Of a stretch of 43,967 nucleotides of DNA, positions 24,647 through 32,399 are shown one piece after another. The translations under genes and the position numbers were made by a program. Position 1 is the first letter of the stretch, and the number at the start of each line of letters is the position of its first letter. This stretch comes from Deltaproteobacteria bacterium. Lineage in GTDB: Bacteria > SAR324 > XYD2-FULL-50-16. The stretch covers positions 1 through 43,967 of the forward strand of contig JABGPJ010000063.1 in assembly GCA_018645005.1 (NCBI GenBank). The letters run 5' to 3'. The notes beneath the pieces are model-generated. The model did not search any database, had not been told where the DNA came from, and worked only from the letters and a program-made list of their open reading frames with translations.

Positions 24647-25072
24647 GGGTCGGAAGAGTCTCCCGGCCCCTCCTTCGGATGTCAAGTCAGGGTTCTATAA
24701 CTCTAGCACCCCAATGTCGTTAAAACGTTCTTGCCGGGAAAGTTTTAACCGGTGACTTCCACAGAGAGTTCTTTGGAAACTCTTTGAGAAAAGTTGAATT
24801 GTGGGTTACAACAACCCGCCTTGTAATCTCCAACATAACCCAATTATTGAATTTTTCCTCCTGAATCAACAGAAGTGTCAATTCAGTGTTTTTTCGGTGT
24901 AACCTTAAAAAAGAAAAATTCGGAATTAGTTGTATGTTTTGCGGGTTATGGTTCCAGAGTTATAGGCTGGTATAATCAATAAACACCGGGCGCACGAATG
25001 TCGTTAGAGTGTTTTTTGGAAGGAAGAAATTCTTGTACGATATTTAATACAATGAAATCGCAGCTAAAATAT
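24647..25072. repeat. Non-coding stretch with partial copies of a short dispersed repeat
   Basis: No gene seen in 426 bases. CACCCCAATGTCGTTAAAAC occurs near 24707-24726, with GTTTTAAC close by forming a hairpin; GCACGAATGTCGTTAGAG near 24992-25009 and CACCCTAATGTCATTAAAAT near 25770-25789 are relatives. A TTGTGGGTTACA near 24799-24810 is the reverse complement of the ACCCACAA repeats at 31178 and 31339. These look like ends of a lost insertion element. Confidence 0.4.
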
Positions 25073-25363
25073 CTAGAGATCCAGCATCCGAACAGAATAT
25101 TTGTGCAATACGCTGCTAATAAGGGTTTGATACGGAAGCCCTTCATTCGCCGCAATCATTTTGAGTGCATCAATATCTGCCTGGGATAACCGAACAGTGA
25201 TTGGTTTTTTACGATTCGTCTCTTTGGCGATTTGAATTGTTTCTTTTTTCTGTTCTTCAAAATCAGATACTGTTCTCCACTGGTCATCATTCTCAGTTGA
25301 TTCGATCAGCTCTCCTTCTTCCTCATCAAACGGGACAACTTCAGGAAACTTTTCTTTTTCCAT
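25073..25363 (-). CDS. Antitoxin of a BrnT/BrnA-like pair (CopG/BrnA type)
   Basis: 96 residues. An acidic N-terminal half (FPEVVPFDEEEGELIESTEND) should bind the toxin, and the C-terminal half is a ribbon-helix-helix DNA-binding domain (KKPITVRLSQADIDALKMIAANEGLPYQTLISSVLHKYS). It follows the toxin gene by 3 bases on the minus strand. The protein would neutralise the toxin and repress the operon by binding the palindromes at 25636-25661. Confidence 0.85.
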   Translation of the reverse strand: MEKEKFPEVVPFDEEEGELIESTENDDQWRTVSDFEEQKKETIQIAKETNRKKPITVRLSQADIDALKMIAANEGLPYQTLISSVLHKYSVRMLDL

Positions 25364-25366
25364 AAA

Positions 25367-25630
25367 CTACCTCAAGTATTTCTCTGTGTACTTTCTGCTT
25401 GGGTAAGCAGTCTTTAAGAAAACATAATCATCCTCTTTAACAAATGGAACCAAAACCGCATATATTTTAATCTTCACAATATATATCTGTTGATTCGGCC
25501 TTGTTGGATGGTCGATGATATCCAATAATTTTCCATCCTCAATCGCCCTTGTAATCATTTCAAAGCTTAATCCACGATCGCTGATCAGTTTTTCATTTTT
25601 TTCAACATCCCATCTGTAAACCTTTTCCAT
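25367..25630 (-). CDS. BrnT-like toxin
   Basis: 87 residues of the RelE/BrnT-like fold: YRWDVEKNEKLISDRGLSFEMITRAIEDG, then DIIDHPTRPNQQIYIVKI and VFLKTAYPSRKYTEKY. The family members are ribonuclease toxins. The toxin gene comes first and the antitoxin second, the brnT-brnA order. It differs clearly from the second BrnT at 26709-27005, so the two loci are not recent duplicates. Confidence 0.8.
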   Translation of the reverse strand: MEKVYRWDVEKNEKLISDRGLSFEMITRAIEDGKLLDIIDHPTRPNQQIYIVKIKIYAVLVPFVKEDDYVFLKTAYPSRKYTEKYLR

Positions 25631-25635
25631 AGGTT

Positions 25636-25661
25636 AAATGTACATTTATTCAATGTGCATT
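25636..25661. promoter_or_regulatory. Tandem palindromic operator of toxin-antitoxin locus 1
   Basis: AAATGTACATTT (25636-25647, perfect) and AATGTGCATT (25652-25661, one mismatch), 15-16 bases centre to centre, directly upstream of the toxin start at 25630. Typical spacing for ribbon-helix-helix autorepression; binding is inferred. Confidence 0.55.
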
Positions 25662-25836
25662 GTCAATCTATTAGGGCATATTCAGTAACCTGAGTCTTTT
25701 ACCGTCTCCGAATTTATGGGCGCAGGATTTTCTGGTATAATAGCCAAAAATCGTCAATATTAAGATGGGCACCCTAATGTCATTAAAATGTCAATTGGAT
25801 GGCAACCTATCGCTCGCAAACCCAATATTCGAGAAT

Positions 25837-26145
25837 TTACAGACCCGCTTCAGCGATTTTTGACCAGGCCAAAACAGCATTACAATAAATATCATCAGCT
25901 TCTGCCGACTTGATGTTGTCCAGGTCCGAAATAATTTTTCGGTAGCATTGTAACGCTTTGGCATTTCGATAGGATTTTCGATAGGCGTCTGCTGCTTTCA
26001 ACAACTGCCTGCATCCCTGTTCGTCATTCACGAGATGCAGTAAATGTCCAGCGGCAGCCAGTACGGCGTCGTCGTCATCCAGCATTTCCCTGAAAAAAAT
26101 ACCGGCAATGGAGCGGTGCAATTTCTCTTTTCCGTCATCCGACAC
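25837..26145 (-). pseudogene. Fragment of a large ATPase/TPR-type regulator
   Basis: About 102 codons without a credible start of its own. The text GKEKLHRSIAGIFFREM, AAAGHLLHLVNDEQGCRQLL and KAADAYRKSYRNAKALQCYR resembles the helical TPR-like part that follows the ATPase domain in large signalling regulators and cyclases. In-frame stops lie just upstream and the protein ends at 25837. I treat it as a relic; a small independent protein cannot be excluded. Confidence 0.4.
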
Positions 26146-26470
26146 CCCGGAAAACTATGAAACGTTTTTGGGTTTAACAATAAAATGAGACGATCTTTCC
26201 GTCTGTCATTCCAATTGTGCTTCTTTGACTGTCCTGTTAAGCTTCCAAATAGCATGAAAATCTCCCATAAAATTAGAACAGTACAGTAATTGAAGAGGGA
26301 TATTCGCCAGACCAATGCAGCTAGAGATTCTGGTGTCTTAATCCAGGGTTGCTGAGTAGATTATCAACTTATTGGATAGTCCCATTATCGTGTGACAGGG
26401 ACACAAGAGTACTATTGTAAAATAAGCCAACCCCGATTCCAGCGCTTTATCAAGATTAGGATTATGTTTC
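26146..26470. other. Intergenic, nothing recognised
   Basis: 325 bases of AT-rich sequence between the regulator fragment and the second toxin-antitoxin pair. No gene, repeat or regulatory element could be supported. Confidence 0.3.
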
Positions 26471-26734
26471 CTATCTAATCTCCTCCTCGATTCTTTCGCT
26501 CAAGTAGATTTTTATGAGTGACTGGTAGGGAACATCTTTTTTATTGGCGATCAGTTTCAAGCTGTCCAGCATTGATTCTGTTAGCCTTAGAGAAATGGTT
26601 TTGGTCGATGGTTTGAGATTGGTGAACCGAGCTGGCTTTGCTTTTGCCCAGTTTACATATTCTGTAGAATCATGAGTTGCCCAGAACTCCCTTTCCTCTT
26701 CTTCAGTCTTAAATTTCGGTATTTGCTTTTTCAT
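26471..26734 (-). CDS. brnA: BrnA-like antitoxin (ribbon-helix-helix)
   Basis: 87 residues from the ATG at 26734 (MKKQIPKFKTEEEEREFWATHDS); an ATG two codons earlier also exists. Acidic N-terminal toxin-binding part with the family stretch EREFWATHDSTEYVNW, then a ribbon-helix-helix domain (TKTISLRLTESMLDSLKLIANKKDVPYQSLIKIYL). It overlaps the 3' end of the toxin gene, so the two are translationally coupled. It would repress through the palindrome at 27009-27029. Confidence 0.87.
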   Translation of the reverse strand: MKKQIPKFKTEEEEREFWATHDSTEYVNWAKAKPARFTNLKPSTKTISLRLTESMLDSLKLIANKKDVPYQSLIKIYLSERIEEEIR

Positions 26735-27005
26735 AAACACTCCTTTCTTTTCGATTCATATCCTTGGCTGATATCACTCGAATCCTCTGATTTCTTTCCA
26801 TAAAAACGATGAAAAGAAACCTGCCTTGATTTGTCTGGCCAAGTACATAGTACCTCTCCTCCAATATTGAATGCTTTGCATCTGCCTCTACAAGCAGTGG
26901 GAGGTTATAAAAAATCTCCTCGCATTCACTATTGGAAACCTTATGTTTATTCCAGTTTTTATCCCGGTTTCCATCATTCCAATCAAATCCAGCAAGATTC
27001 TCCAT
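26709..27005 (-). CDS. brnT: BrnT-like ribonuclease toxin
   Basis: 98 residues, BrnT family: FDWNDGNRDKNWNKHKVSNSECEEIF near the start, YYVLGQTNQGRFLFIVFMER, and the ending IRVISAKDMNRKERSVYEK. BrnT toxins have a RelE-like fold and cleave RNA. The promoter and operator lie directly upstream of the start at 27005. Toxin first and antitoxin second with overlap is the normal arrangement. Confidence 0.9.
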   Translation of the reverse strand: MENLAGFDWNDGNRDKNWNKHKVSNSECEEIFYNLPLLVEADAKHSILEERYYVLGQTNQGRFLFIVFMERNQRIRVISAKDMNRKERSVYEKANTEI

Positions 27006-27008
27006 GCC

Positions 27009-27029
27009 TGTATATTACCATAATATACA
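27009..27029. promoter_or_regulatory. Palindromic operator of toxin-antitoxin locus 2
   Basis: TGTATATT (27009-27016), ACCAT, AATATACA (27022-27029): a perfect 8-bp inverted repeat four bases upstream of the brnT start. Probable BrnA site that would also cover the ribosome-binding region. Confidence 0.55.
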
Positions 27030-27267
27030 ATTATGTCAATTCACGGCGGATTCAGTTTTTTGCAGTTAAATTTCAGAATCGATCTAACGTTTTTTCGTTT
27101 GGAGAATAATCCGGTCTTTAGTTCTTACGCTAGTCTGGGAAATAGCATATTAAATCAGATACATTATCTTCATAACACCTTCGTCGAAATCTTCCAAAAA
27201 GTATTCACTCAACCCCAAAACCCTTCTCCTTTCTGAACCCTCTGATAACAAGGAACTCCAGAGATAA

Positions 27268-27320
27268 AACTCCGGTTTTCGGAACCTAAGATCCAGGTTC
27301 GAGTCCTGGTGGGACTGCCA
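27268..27320 (+). tRNA. tRNA 3'-part remnant (possible attachment site)
   Basis: Only the 3' part of a tRNA is present: an anticodon-arm-like piece (CTCCGGTTTTCGGAACC), a perfect T-arm (CCAGG-TTCGAGT-CCTGG, 27293-27309), the acceptor 3' strand TGGGACT, discriminator G and CCA to 27320. No D-arm or matching 5' acceptor strand is found upstream. A related 29-base piece occurs at 34280-34308. Such tRNA ends are the usual integration sites of mobile islands. Not a functional tRNA. Confidence 0.6.
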
Positions 27321-27491
27321 TTCAAAATTCCCGCTGTCAACCCCAACACTCTGTTTGCGTTCTCTATCAGTCAACGGTATCAGTGACACTTTCTCTTGTA
27401 TGTTTTATGATGCATTTTTCAGGTTGTTGTTTAAGGGGCACGAATTTGCAGCTCTACAAATCATCGTTTTTTAAAGTTATGCCGGAAAGAC

Positions 27492-29996
27492 ATGAAAGAA
27501 AAAGGTAATAAAGGGATGCTGGCGGGCATGCCTTCCGAGCCGATCCAAAATGAACAGCTCCAACTTGCCACCAGTTTTGTGATGCAGACCCGTTGCAATC
27601 TTTTTTTAACCGGGAAAGCGGGAACAGGTAAGACAACCTTTCTCAAAGGTCTTCATCAGCAAACTGACAAGAATATGGTGATCACCGCTCCGACAGGTGT
27701 GGCTGCGATCAACGCTTGCGGTGTGACCCTCCACTCATTTTTTCAGCTCCCCTTGGGGCCGTACGTACCCGGAAGTGAGTTACAGGCGGATCGCAACCAG
27801 AGTAAGTACCGGTTGAACAAGGAAAAGAAGACCATCCTCAAGAATCTCGACCTGTTGGTCATCGATGAAATCAGTATGGTGCGGGCGGATATCCTGGATG
27901 CTGTAGATTCTGTCCTCCGCTACTATCGTGGTAATGATCTTCCCTTTGGGGGCGTTCAGCTTCTAATGATCGGTGATCTCCACCAGTTGCCGCCGATCGC
28001 CAAAAAGGAGGAGTGGGATCTTTTACGAAATTACTATAGGTCTGTCTATTTTTTCAGCAGCGGGGCTCTGGCGCGGTCATCCTTTATCAGTATCGAACTG
28101 AATTATATCTATCGACAGACTGATCAGAAATTTATCACGATTCTGAATCAACTTCGGGAAAACCGGCTTGATGCGCAATCTCTGTCCGAACTCAATAAAC
28201 GCTATATCAAGGGGTATGTTCCCGTGAGTGACCAGGGATATATTAGCCTGACCACGCATAATACCAGCGCAGAGTCAATGAACCATTCCAGACTTCAAGG
28301 GATTGAAGGGAAGGAATATTTTTTGGCGGCAGAGATCAAGGGAGAATTCCAGAAAAACAGCTATCCGGCACCTGAAGAGCTCAGGCTGAAAGAAGGGGCG
28401 CAGGTGATGTTCCTTCGCAACGACACTTCCGCAGAAAAAAGTTATTTCAATGGAAAAATCGGTAAGATTACGAAGATCACTGCCGAAGAAATCAAGGTTA
28501 TCTGTCCCGGTAGCTCACAGACAATTACCGTTGAACCTGTTGTTTGGGAGAACATCCGGTATTCCCTGAACAAGAAGACGATGAAACTGGAAGAGGATGT
28601 GATCGGTCGGTTCAAACAGTTTCCGCTCAAACTTGCCTGGTCCATTACAATTCATAAGAGTCAGGGACTGACGTTTGAAAAAGCAATCATTGATGCTGAG
28701 GCGGCATTTGTGCACGGTCAAACCTATGTGGCCCTGAGTCGGTGTAAGACCCTTGATGGGGTGATACTCAGCTCTCCGATTTCGCCCCGAGGCATCCCAA
28801 CGGATCGGGCGATCAGCGACTTTGATCAGTATCTGAAGGAAAATCCTCCCTCCAGTGAGTATCTTGAGCAAGCAAAAACCAGCTTTCAGCAGAATCTACT
28901 CCTCGATTGTTTTGATTTTAAACAGATAAAAAACCATCTCAGCCGGCTGGTTCGACAGCTCCTGGATCATCAGAAGACAGTCCGTTGTTCGGGTTTGGAG
29001 CAGATGCAACAGATCATGGAAAGGGCGAATCTGGATTTCTTTGATATCGGTGATAAGTTCAAACGCCAACTGCAACACCTTTTCCAAAAGGGCAATCTTC
29101 CTGAATCTGACCTGCAAATTCTGGAGCGTCTTAACAAGGCATCCATCTGGTTCCGGGAAAAATTCAAAGAGATCTTCACAGATTCGCTTGAAAATCTCCT
29201 TATTGAGACAGACAATTCAATCCTGGCCATAAAACTGGAAGATGGACTGCAGCAACTTAAAAAAGAGGTCAGCGTCAAACTCGCAGGGATAAAATCCCTG
29301 GAGAACGGATTTTCTCCGTCGGAGTACCAACACAAGATTCGTCTGGCTCTGGTGCGCAACACCTCTAAAAGAAAAGACTTCTCTCTGGATTCCGATGTGG
29401 ATCACCCGCAGCTGGTGACCGAGCTTAAGAAATGGCGTTTAAAAAAAGCAGACACTGAGAACGCCCCAACTTCCCGCATCCTGCAACACAAAGCCCTGTT
29501 TGAGGTCGCAAGAGTGCTTCCCAACAGCATCGCGGATTTACGAAAAATTGCCGGTGTGGGGGAAAAAACAGTACAGAAACGAGGTCTGGAGCTTATCAGG
29601 CTTGTTGACCGCTACCGAAAAAAACAGGGGCTTGAAAAAGATAAAATGCCTCAGACCCAGCTGAAAATACCGGGATTTGAAAAAAAGACTGTCCCGGAAA
29701 CCAAACGGACCAGCTTTGAAATGTTCAAGAGCGGGTTAACGATCGCAGAAATTGCCAAAAAAAGAGGCTTTACAGAATCAACTATCGAAGGACATTTATG
29801 CTTTTTCATTGAACAGGGCAGACTCGATGTCAACAGGCTTTTACCTTTGGAAAAGCAGGCACTGATTAGAGAGAAGCTCAAGGTTATTGGCAATGGCAAC
29901 GACTCTCTAAGCGTGATCAAAAAACAGTTGGGCGATGATTTTTCCTACGGTGAGATCAGGATGGTCTTGGCCCTCCAGAACTATCAGACACAATAA
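27492..29996 (+). CDS. Pif1/RecD-like SF1 helicase with HRDC and C-terminal helix-turn-helix
   Basis: 834 residues. N-terminal SF1B helicase: Walker A GKAGTGKTTFL near 41-51, TAPTGVAAINACGVTLHSFF near 63-82, Walker B LLVIDEISMV near 122-131, GGVQLLMIGDLHQLPP near 155-170, and motif V/VI TIHKSQGLTFEKAI and YVALSRCKTLDG. Middle: a helical region with no clear domain. About 660-720: HRDC domain (LFEVARVLPNSIADLRKIAGVG). About 740-834: HTH_40-like domain shared with RecQ C-termini (TSFEMFKSGLTIAEIAKKRGFTESTIEGHL split across this region). It probably unwinds DNA in recombination or replication restart. Its last 215 bases occur again at 37046-37266. Confidence 0.9.
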   Translation: MKEKGNKGMLAGMPSEPIQNEQLQLATSFVMQTRCNLFLTGKAGTGKTTFLKGLHQQTDKNMVITAPTGVAAINACGVTLHSFFQLPLGPYVPGSELQADRNQSKYRLNKEKKTILKNLDLLVIDEISMVRADILDAVDSVLRYYRGNDLPFGGVQLLMIGDLHQLPPIAKKEEWDLLRNYYRSVYFFSSGALARSSFISIELNYIYRQTDQKFITILNQLRENRLDAQSLSELNKRYIKGYVPVSDQGYISLTTHNTSAESMNHSRLQGIEGKEYFLAAEIKGEFQKNSYPAPEELRLKEGAQVMFLRNDTSAEKSYFNGKIGKITKITAEEIKVICPGSSQTITVEPVVWENIRYSLNKKTMKLEEDVIGRFKQFPLKLAWSITIHKSQGLTFEKAIIDAEAAFVHGQTYVALSRCKTLDGVILSSPISPRGIPTDRAISDFDQYLKENPPSSEYLEQAKTSFQQNLLLDCFDFKQIKNHLSRLVRQLLDHQKTVRCSGLEQMQQIMERANLDFFDIGDKFKRQLQHLFQKGNLPESDLQILERLNKASIWFREKFKEIFTDSLENLLIETDNSILAIKLEDGLQQLKKEVSVKLAGIKSLENGFSPSEYQHKIRLALVRNTSKRKDFSLDSDVDHPQLVTELKKWRLKKADTENAPTSRILQHKALFEVARVLPNSIADLRKIAGVGEKTVQKRGLELIRLVDRYRKKQGLEKDKMPQTQLKIPGFEKKTVPETKRTSFEMFKSGLTIAEIAKKRGFTESTIEGHLCFFIEQGRLDVNRLLPLEKQALIREKLKVIGNGNDSLSVIKKQLGDDFSYGEIRMVLALQNYQTQ

Positions 29997-30008
29997 AACA
30001 ATAAAAAA
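29782..30008 (+). repeat. Direct repeat copy 1: helicase gene 3' end
   Basis: From CTATCGAAGG in codon 764 through the stop codon and a few bases of 3' flank (TAAAACAATAAAAAAG). Copy 2 lies at 37046-37266, same orientation, about 90% or more identical by eye with one 6-base in-frame gap. Confidence 0.85.
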
Positions 30009-30338
30009 GGCAAGACTATAATTGTCTGTTCAGCTCATTTCCTGAATCTGACTTACCGTGGATTAAATCCCAGATGGTAGACGGATTGCTGATTAAAAAG
30101 GCCCTGGAAAGCGAGATGTATTTTCGGAAAGCTGAAGCTCGGCTCGGGATGAAATGATATTAACAAAATATTCAGCCTGCAGCGGATGGATTGATACCAG
30201 CCTACCTTTATTTCAGCTTTTCTTTTCCTCTTTAACCCCAATAGAATCTTGAAATTGTGCTAGGATTAAAGATGTCTAATGCACATTTATTTTAGTTTGG
30301 TGTTTCAATGCTGTTCTATATGAGTGTTCGAAGAGGGG
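30009..30338. other. Intergenic, nothing recognised
   Basis: 330 bases between the helicase and the converging HEPN gene. No gene, repeat or clear terminator could be supported by eye. Confidence 0.3.
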
Positions 30339-31037
30339 CTAATTGACGCTCTGTTCAGATAGTGATTTTACGATCAACTGAGAAAAATGTGTCATCATAT
30401 CGAATGTAATCAATCTGATTTTTTGGTATTCATCACCTTGAATACCAGATGTACGGTTCTCTGGGTCACCGTGTGCGATGGAGTGTCGTCGGATCACAAG
30501 CCTTGCAATGCTTCCTTCATGCTCTGAAAAAGCATTATGATCAAATCCAGCTTGGTAAAGTAATTGTTGAAGCCGGATATAATCCAAATTTGCCTTTGTT
30601 GAATATGCTGTATCAGGAATATTCAATGTCCTCTCTTCAAGTTGACGCCAAGTCTCTACTATTTTGGACCGACGGTAGAGCCGATGTAAATCTTGTTCTT
30701 CCGGAAGCTGATGTTTGAAAAATGGTTCTTTGCTTTCGTTATTTTCAATATCGTGAAAAATCGTATCCAGTGACCAGGCAACCAAGCGTTTGTGTGCATT
30801 TCCGCAGTCCATCCTTGTTCTGTTAAGCGCACTGGCATAAACGTGAAGCGCAAATTTGAAAAAGCCCTCATAGTGAGAGTATAGCATCACCCATAAGGAC
30901 TTACGCCGTCGATCAAATACCTGCCCTTCTTTCTGTAAGTCATTATTGAGGAGTCTTTCTTCAATATCTCGCATTTCATCGCGACGCCACTGGATGTCAG
31001 TCTCGAGTTCCAAACCGATAAAGGAATACTTGCACAT
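30339..31037 (-). CDS. HEPN-domain protein (MAE_28990/MAE_18760-like)
   Basis: 232 residues. N-terminal helix pattern (LELETDIQWRRDEMRDIEERL, RRRKSLWVMLYSHYEGFFKF) is that of the MAE_28990-type HEPN family. The HEPN catalytic motif R-x4-H is visible near residue 186-193 (VIRRHSIAHGDP). HEPN proteins of this family are predicted RNA-cleaving effectors in toxin-antitoxin or abortive-infection modules, often next to a DUF262 or nucleotidyltransferase partner; no partner gene adjoins it here. It lies in the island between helicase and PIN module, on the opposite strand to the helicase. The ribosome site is weak. Targets unknown. Confidence 0.78.
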   Translation of the reverse strand: MCKYSFIGLELETDIQWRRDEMRDIEERLLNNDLQKEGQVFDRRRKSLWVMLYSHYEGFFKFALHVYASALNRTRMDCGNAHKRLVAWSLDTIFHDIENNESKEPFFKHQLPEEQDLHRLYRRSKIVETWRQLEERTLNIPDTAYSTKANLDYIRLQQLLYQAGFDHNAFSEHEGSIARLVIRRHSIAHGDPENRTSGIQGDEYQKIRLITFDMMTHFSQLIVKSLSEQSVN

Positions 31038-31524
31038 GGATTTGGATCGGAGGAAAAAGGGTGAGGTGTGGTATCTGGATAATGGAAAGGGGGACCATTA
31101 CTTTCGGTTTGCAGACAACCTGACCGCAGGATTCAAAATGCACCTGATGACGAGTGTGGAATAGAAATAGTATACTGTGACCCACAATTCATCTTATCCA
31201 TGAATAGTCCGAAAATTTTCCCTTTGTTTGAATCCGTCTTACAACTTTTACGGAAACAACATCATATTGACAATTTTTGTTGCTGCATCCTGAAAATCCC
31301 CTGATTTCAGTATGACCTTTTCCCTTGGTGGATTACCTTGACCCACAACTCATCTTTCTCTCAGGAATCCCGGCTCAAATTTTATTAGCAGGGATGTATT
31401 CTAAGTAACTTTGGCATTGTGAATCTGAAACGGTGTAATATTCATCGTTTCAGATATTCCTGAGGTTTTTTTGAGGTTGTCTGACAGGATTCACGGCAGG
31501 AGTCTCTTATCAATCAACTGTTGG
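31038..31524. repeat. Intergenic stretch with an 18-bp direct repeat
   Basis: No gene seen in 487 bases. TGACCCACAATTCATCTT at 31178-31195 recurs with one mismatch at 31339-31356, 161 bases apart; a related ACCCACAATTCAA lies in reverse at about 24795-24810. These could be ends of a small decayed element. The HEPN promoter should lie near 31040-31100. Confidence 0.4.
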
Positions 31525-31728
31525 TTATTCCTGATTATGATCTCGCAACTTCATTGCCTGTTTGCTGATCTGTTCTCCACTCATTTCGGGAAAAAGGTCT
31601 TGCCTCCATTTTGTGTAGTCAAACTTCTCTCGTTGAATAAGAGCGATAAATCGTTCTGTTTCAACGATCCCCAAGTGTTGACTTAGTATTTCCATACCTA
31701 ATATTTTTATTTCAGTGTCAGCTTTCAT
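31525..31728 (-). CDS. Putative antitoxin of the PIN module
   Basis: 67 residues: KADTEIKILGMEILSQHLG, IVETERFIALIQREKFDYT, KWRQDLFPEMSGEQIS. This small family is regularly encoded beside PIN toxins of the type found upstream. Its ATG overlaps the PIN stop (31725-31728), so it is translated after the toxin, the reverse of the usual antitoxin-first order. No DNA-binding domain is obvious. Confidence 0.75.
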   Translation of the reverse strand: MKADTEIKILGMEILSQHLGIVETERFIALIQREKFDYTKWRQDLFPEMSGEQISKQAMKLRDHNQE

Positions 31729-32165
31729 GTTTTCAGCTCCTGTTTCATTGCGAAATCAATGGGATTGATAATTTCGATCATTGATATGTGACCGTCCTTT
31801 TTTTGGATTCCTCTGTCAACGGTTAAAAAGGATTTGCACTTTAGAGCGATTGCACAAGCCAAATGTAAAGCATCAAGGGGTTTAATCCCATTTGAAATGA
31901 AATCCCTCATCGCTGATAAAATTTCTGGAGTTTCTTCAACCGACGAGAAGGAGAGTTTCTTCCATTTTTTGATTTCGGTTTTACGTTCTGGAAATGGATT
32001 GGCGTTGTTCTCAAAATCAAGAATATATGACCAACCCAATGAATAGTGACCAGTTCTGATCTTTTCCTGAATATCTAGCTTTGCCTCAGTTTCAAGCCGA
32101 ATTGTAAGTGACGATTGATCATCAAATGGTCTGTTGAAACAACAATTGTCAAGATATATCTTCAT
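31725..32165 (-). CDS. PIN-domain ribonuclease toxin
   Basis: 146 residues. PIN fold with the acidic metal-binding residues: D6 (KIYLDNCCFNRPFDDQ), E27 (RLETEAKLD), D96-97 region (GIKPLDALHLACAI), and D116 (FLTVDRGI). VapC-like PIN toxins cleave tRNA or rRNA. This subfamily starts with YLDNCCFNRPFDDQ and is paired with the 67-residue protein encoded directly after it. Confidence 0.87.
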   Translation of the reverse strand: MKIYLDNCCFNRPFDDQSSLTIRLETEAKLDIQEKIRTGHYSLGWSYILDFENNANPFPERKTEIKKWKKLSFSSVEETPEILSAMRDFISNGIKPLDALHLACAIALKCKSFLTVDRGIQKKDGHISMIEIINPIDFAMKQELKT

Positions 32166-32352
32166 TGGTGGGGATCATCTATAGATTTAGCAACTTCTCC
32201 GTTTCAACTAAACATTATCACTTATCTTTAGGTTTGTGAATCCACTAGTTTTTCAGGATTATCAGATATATTGTCATGGATTTCTCTCCCCATTCCGGAT
32301 ATTAGTCAGAATTTCATAAGAGATGGGTTGCTTGGAAATCAAATTGCATTTC

Positions 32353-32371
32353 CTCATCTACCAGATGAGGA
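32353..32371. promoter_or_regulatory. Perfect inverted repeat before the TOTE-like gene
   Basis: CCTCATCT-ACC-AGATGAGG, an 8-bp perfect stem with 3-base loop, 28 bases upstream of the GTG start at 32400. No T run follows, so an operator or mRNA hairpin is more likely than a terminator. Confidence 0.45.
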
Positions 32372-32399
32372 TTCTACTGAATTTTAAGGAAGACTAAAA

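Noticed and set aside
27150-27389. Minus-strand open frame reading SHQDSNLDLRFRKPEF
   Set aside because: This text is what antisense translation of the tRNA remnant gives and appears in many genomes as a false gene; no start signal.
31178-31356. CRISPR-like spacing of the TGACCCACAA repeat
   Set aside because: Only two copies, 161 bases apart, with no further repeats and no cas genes.
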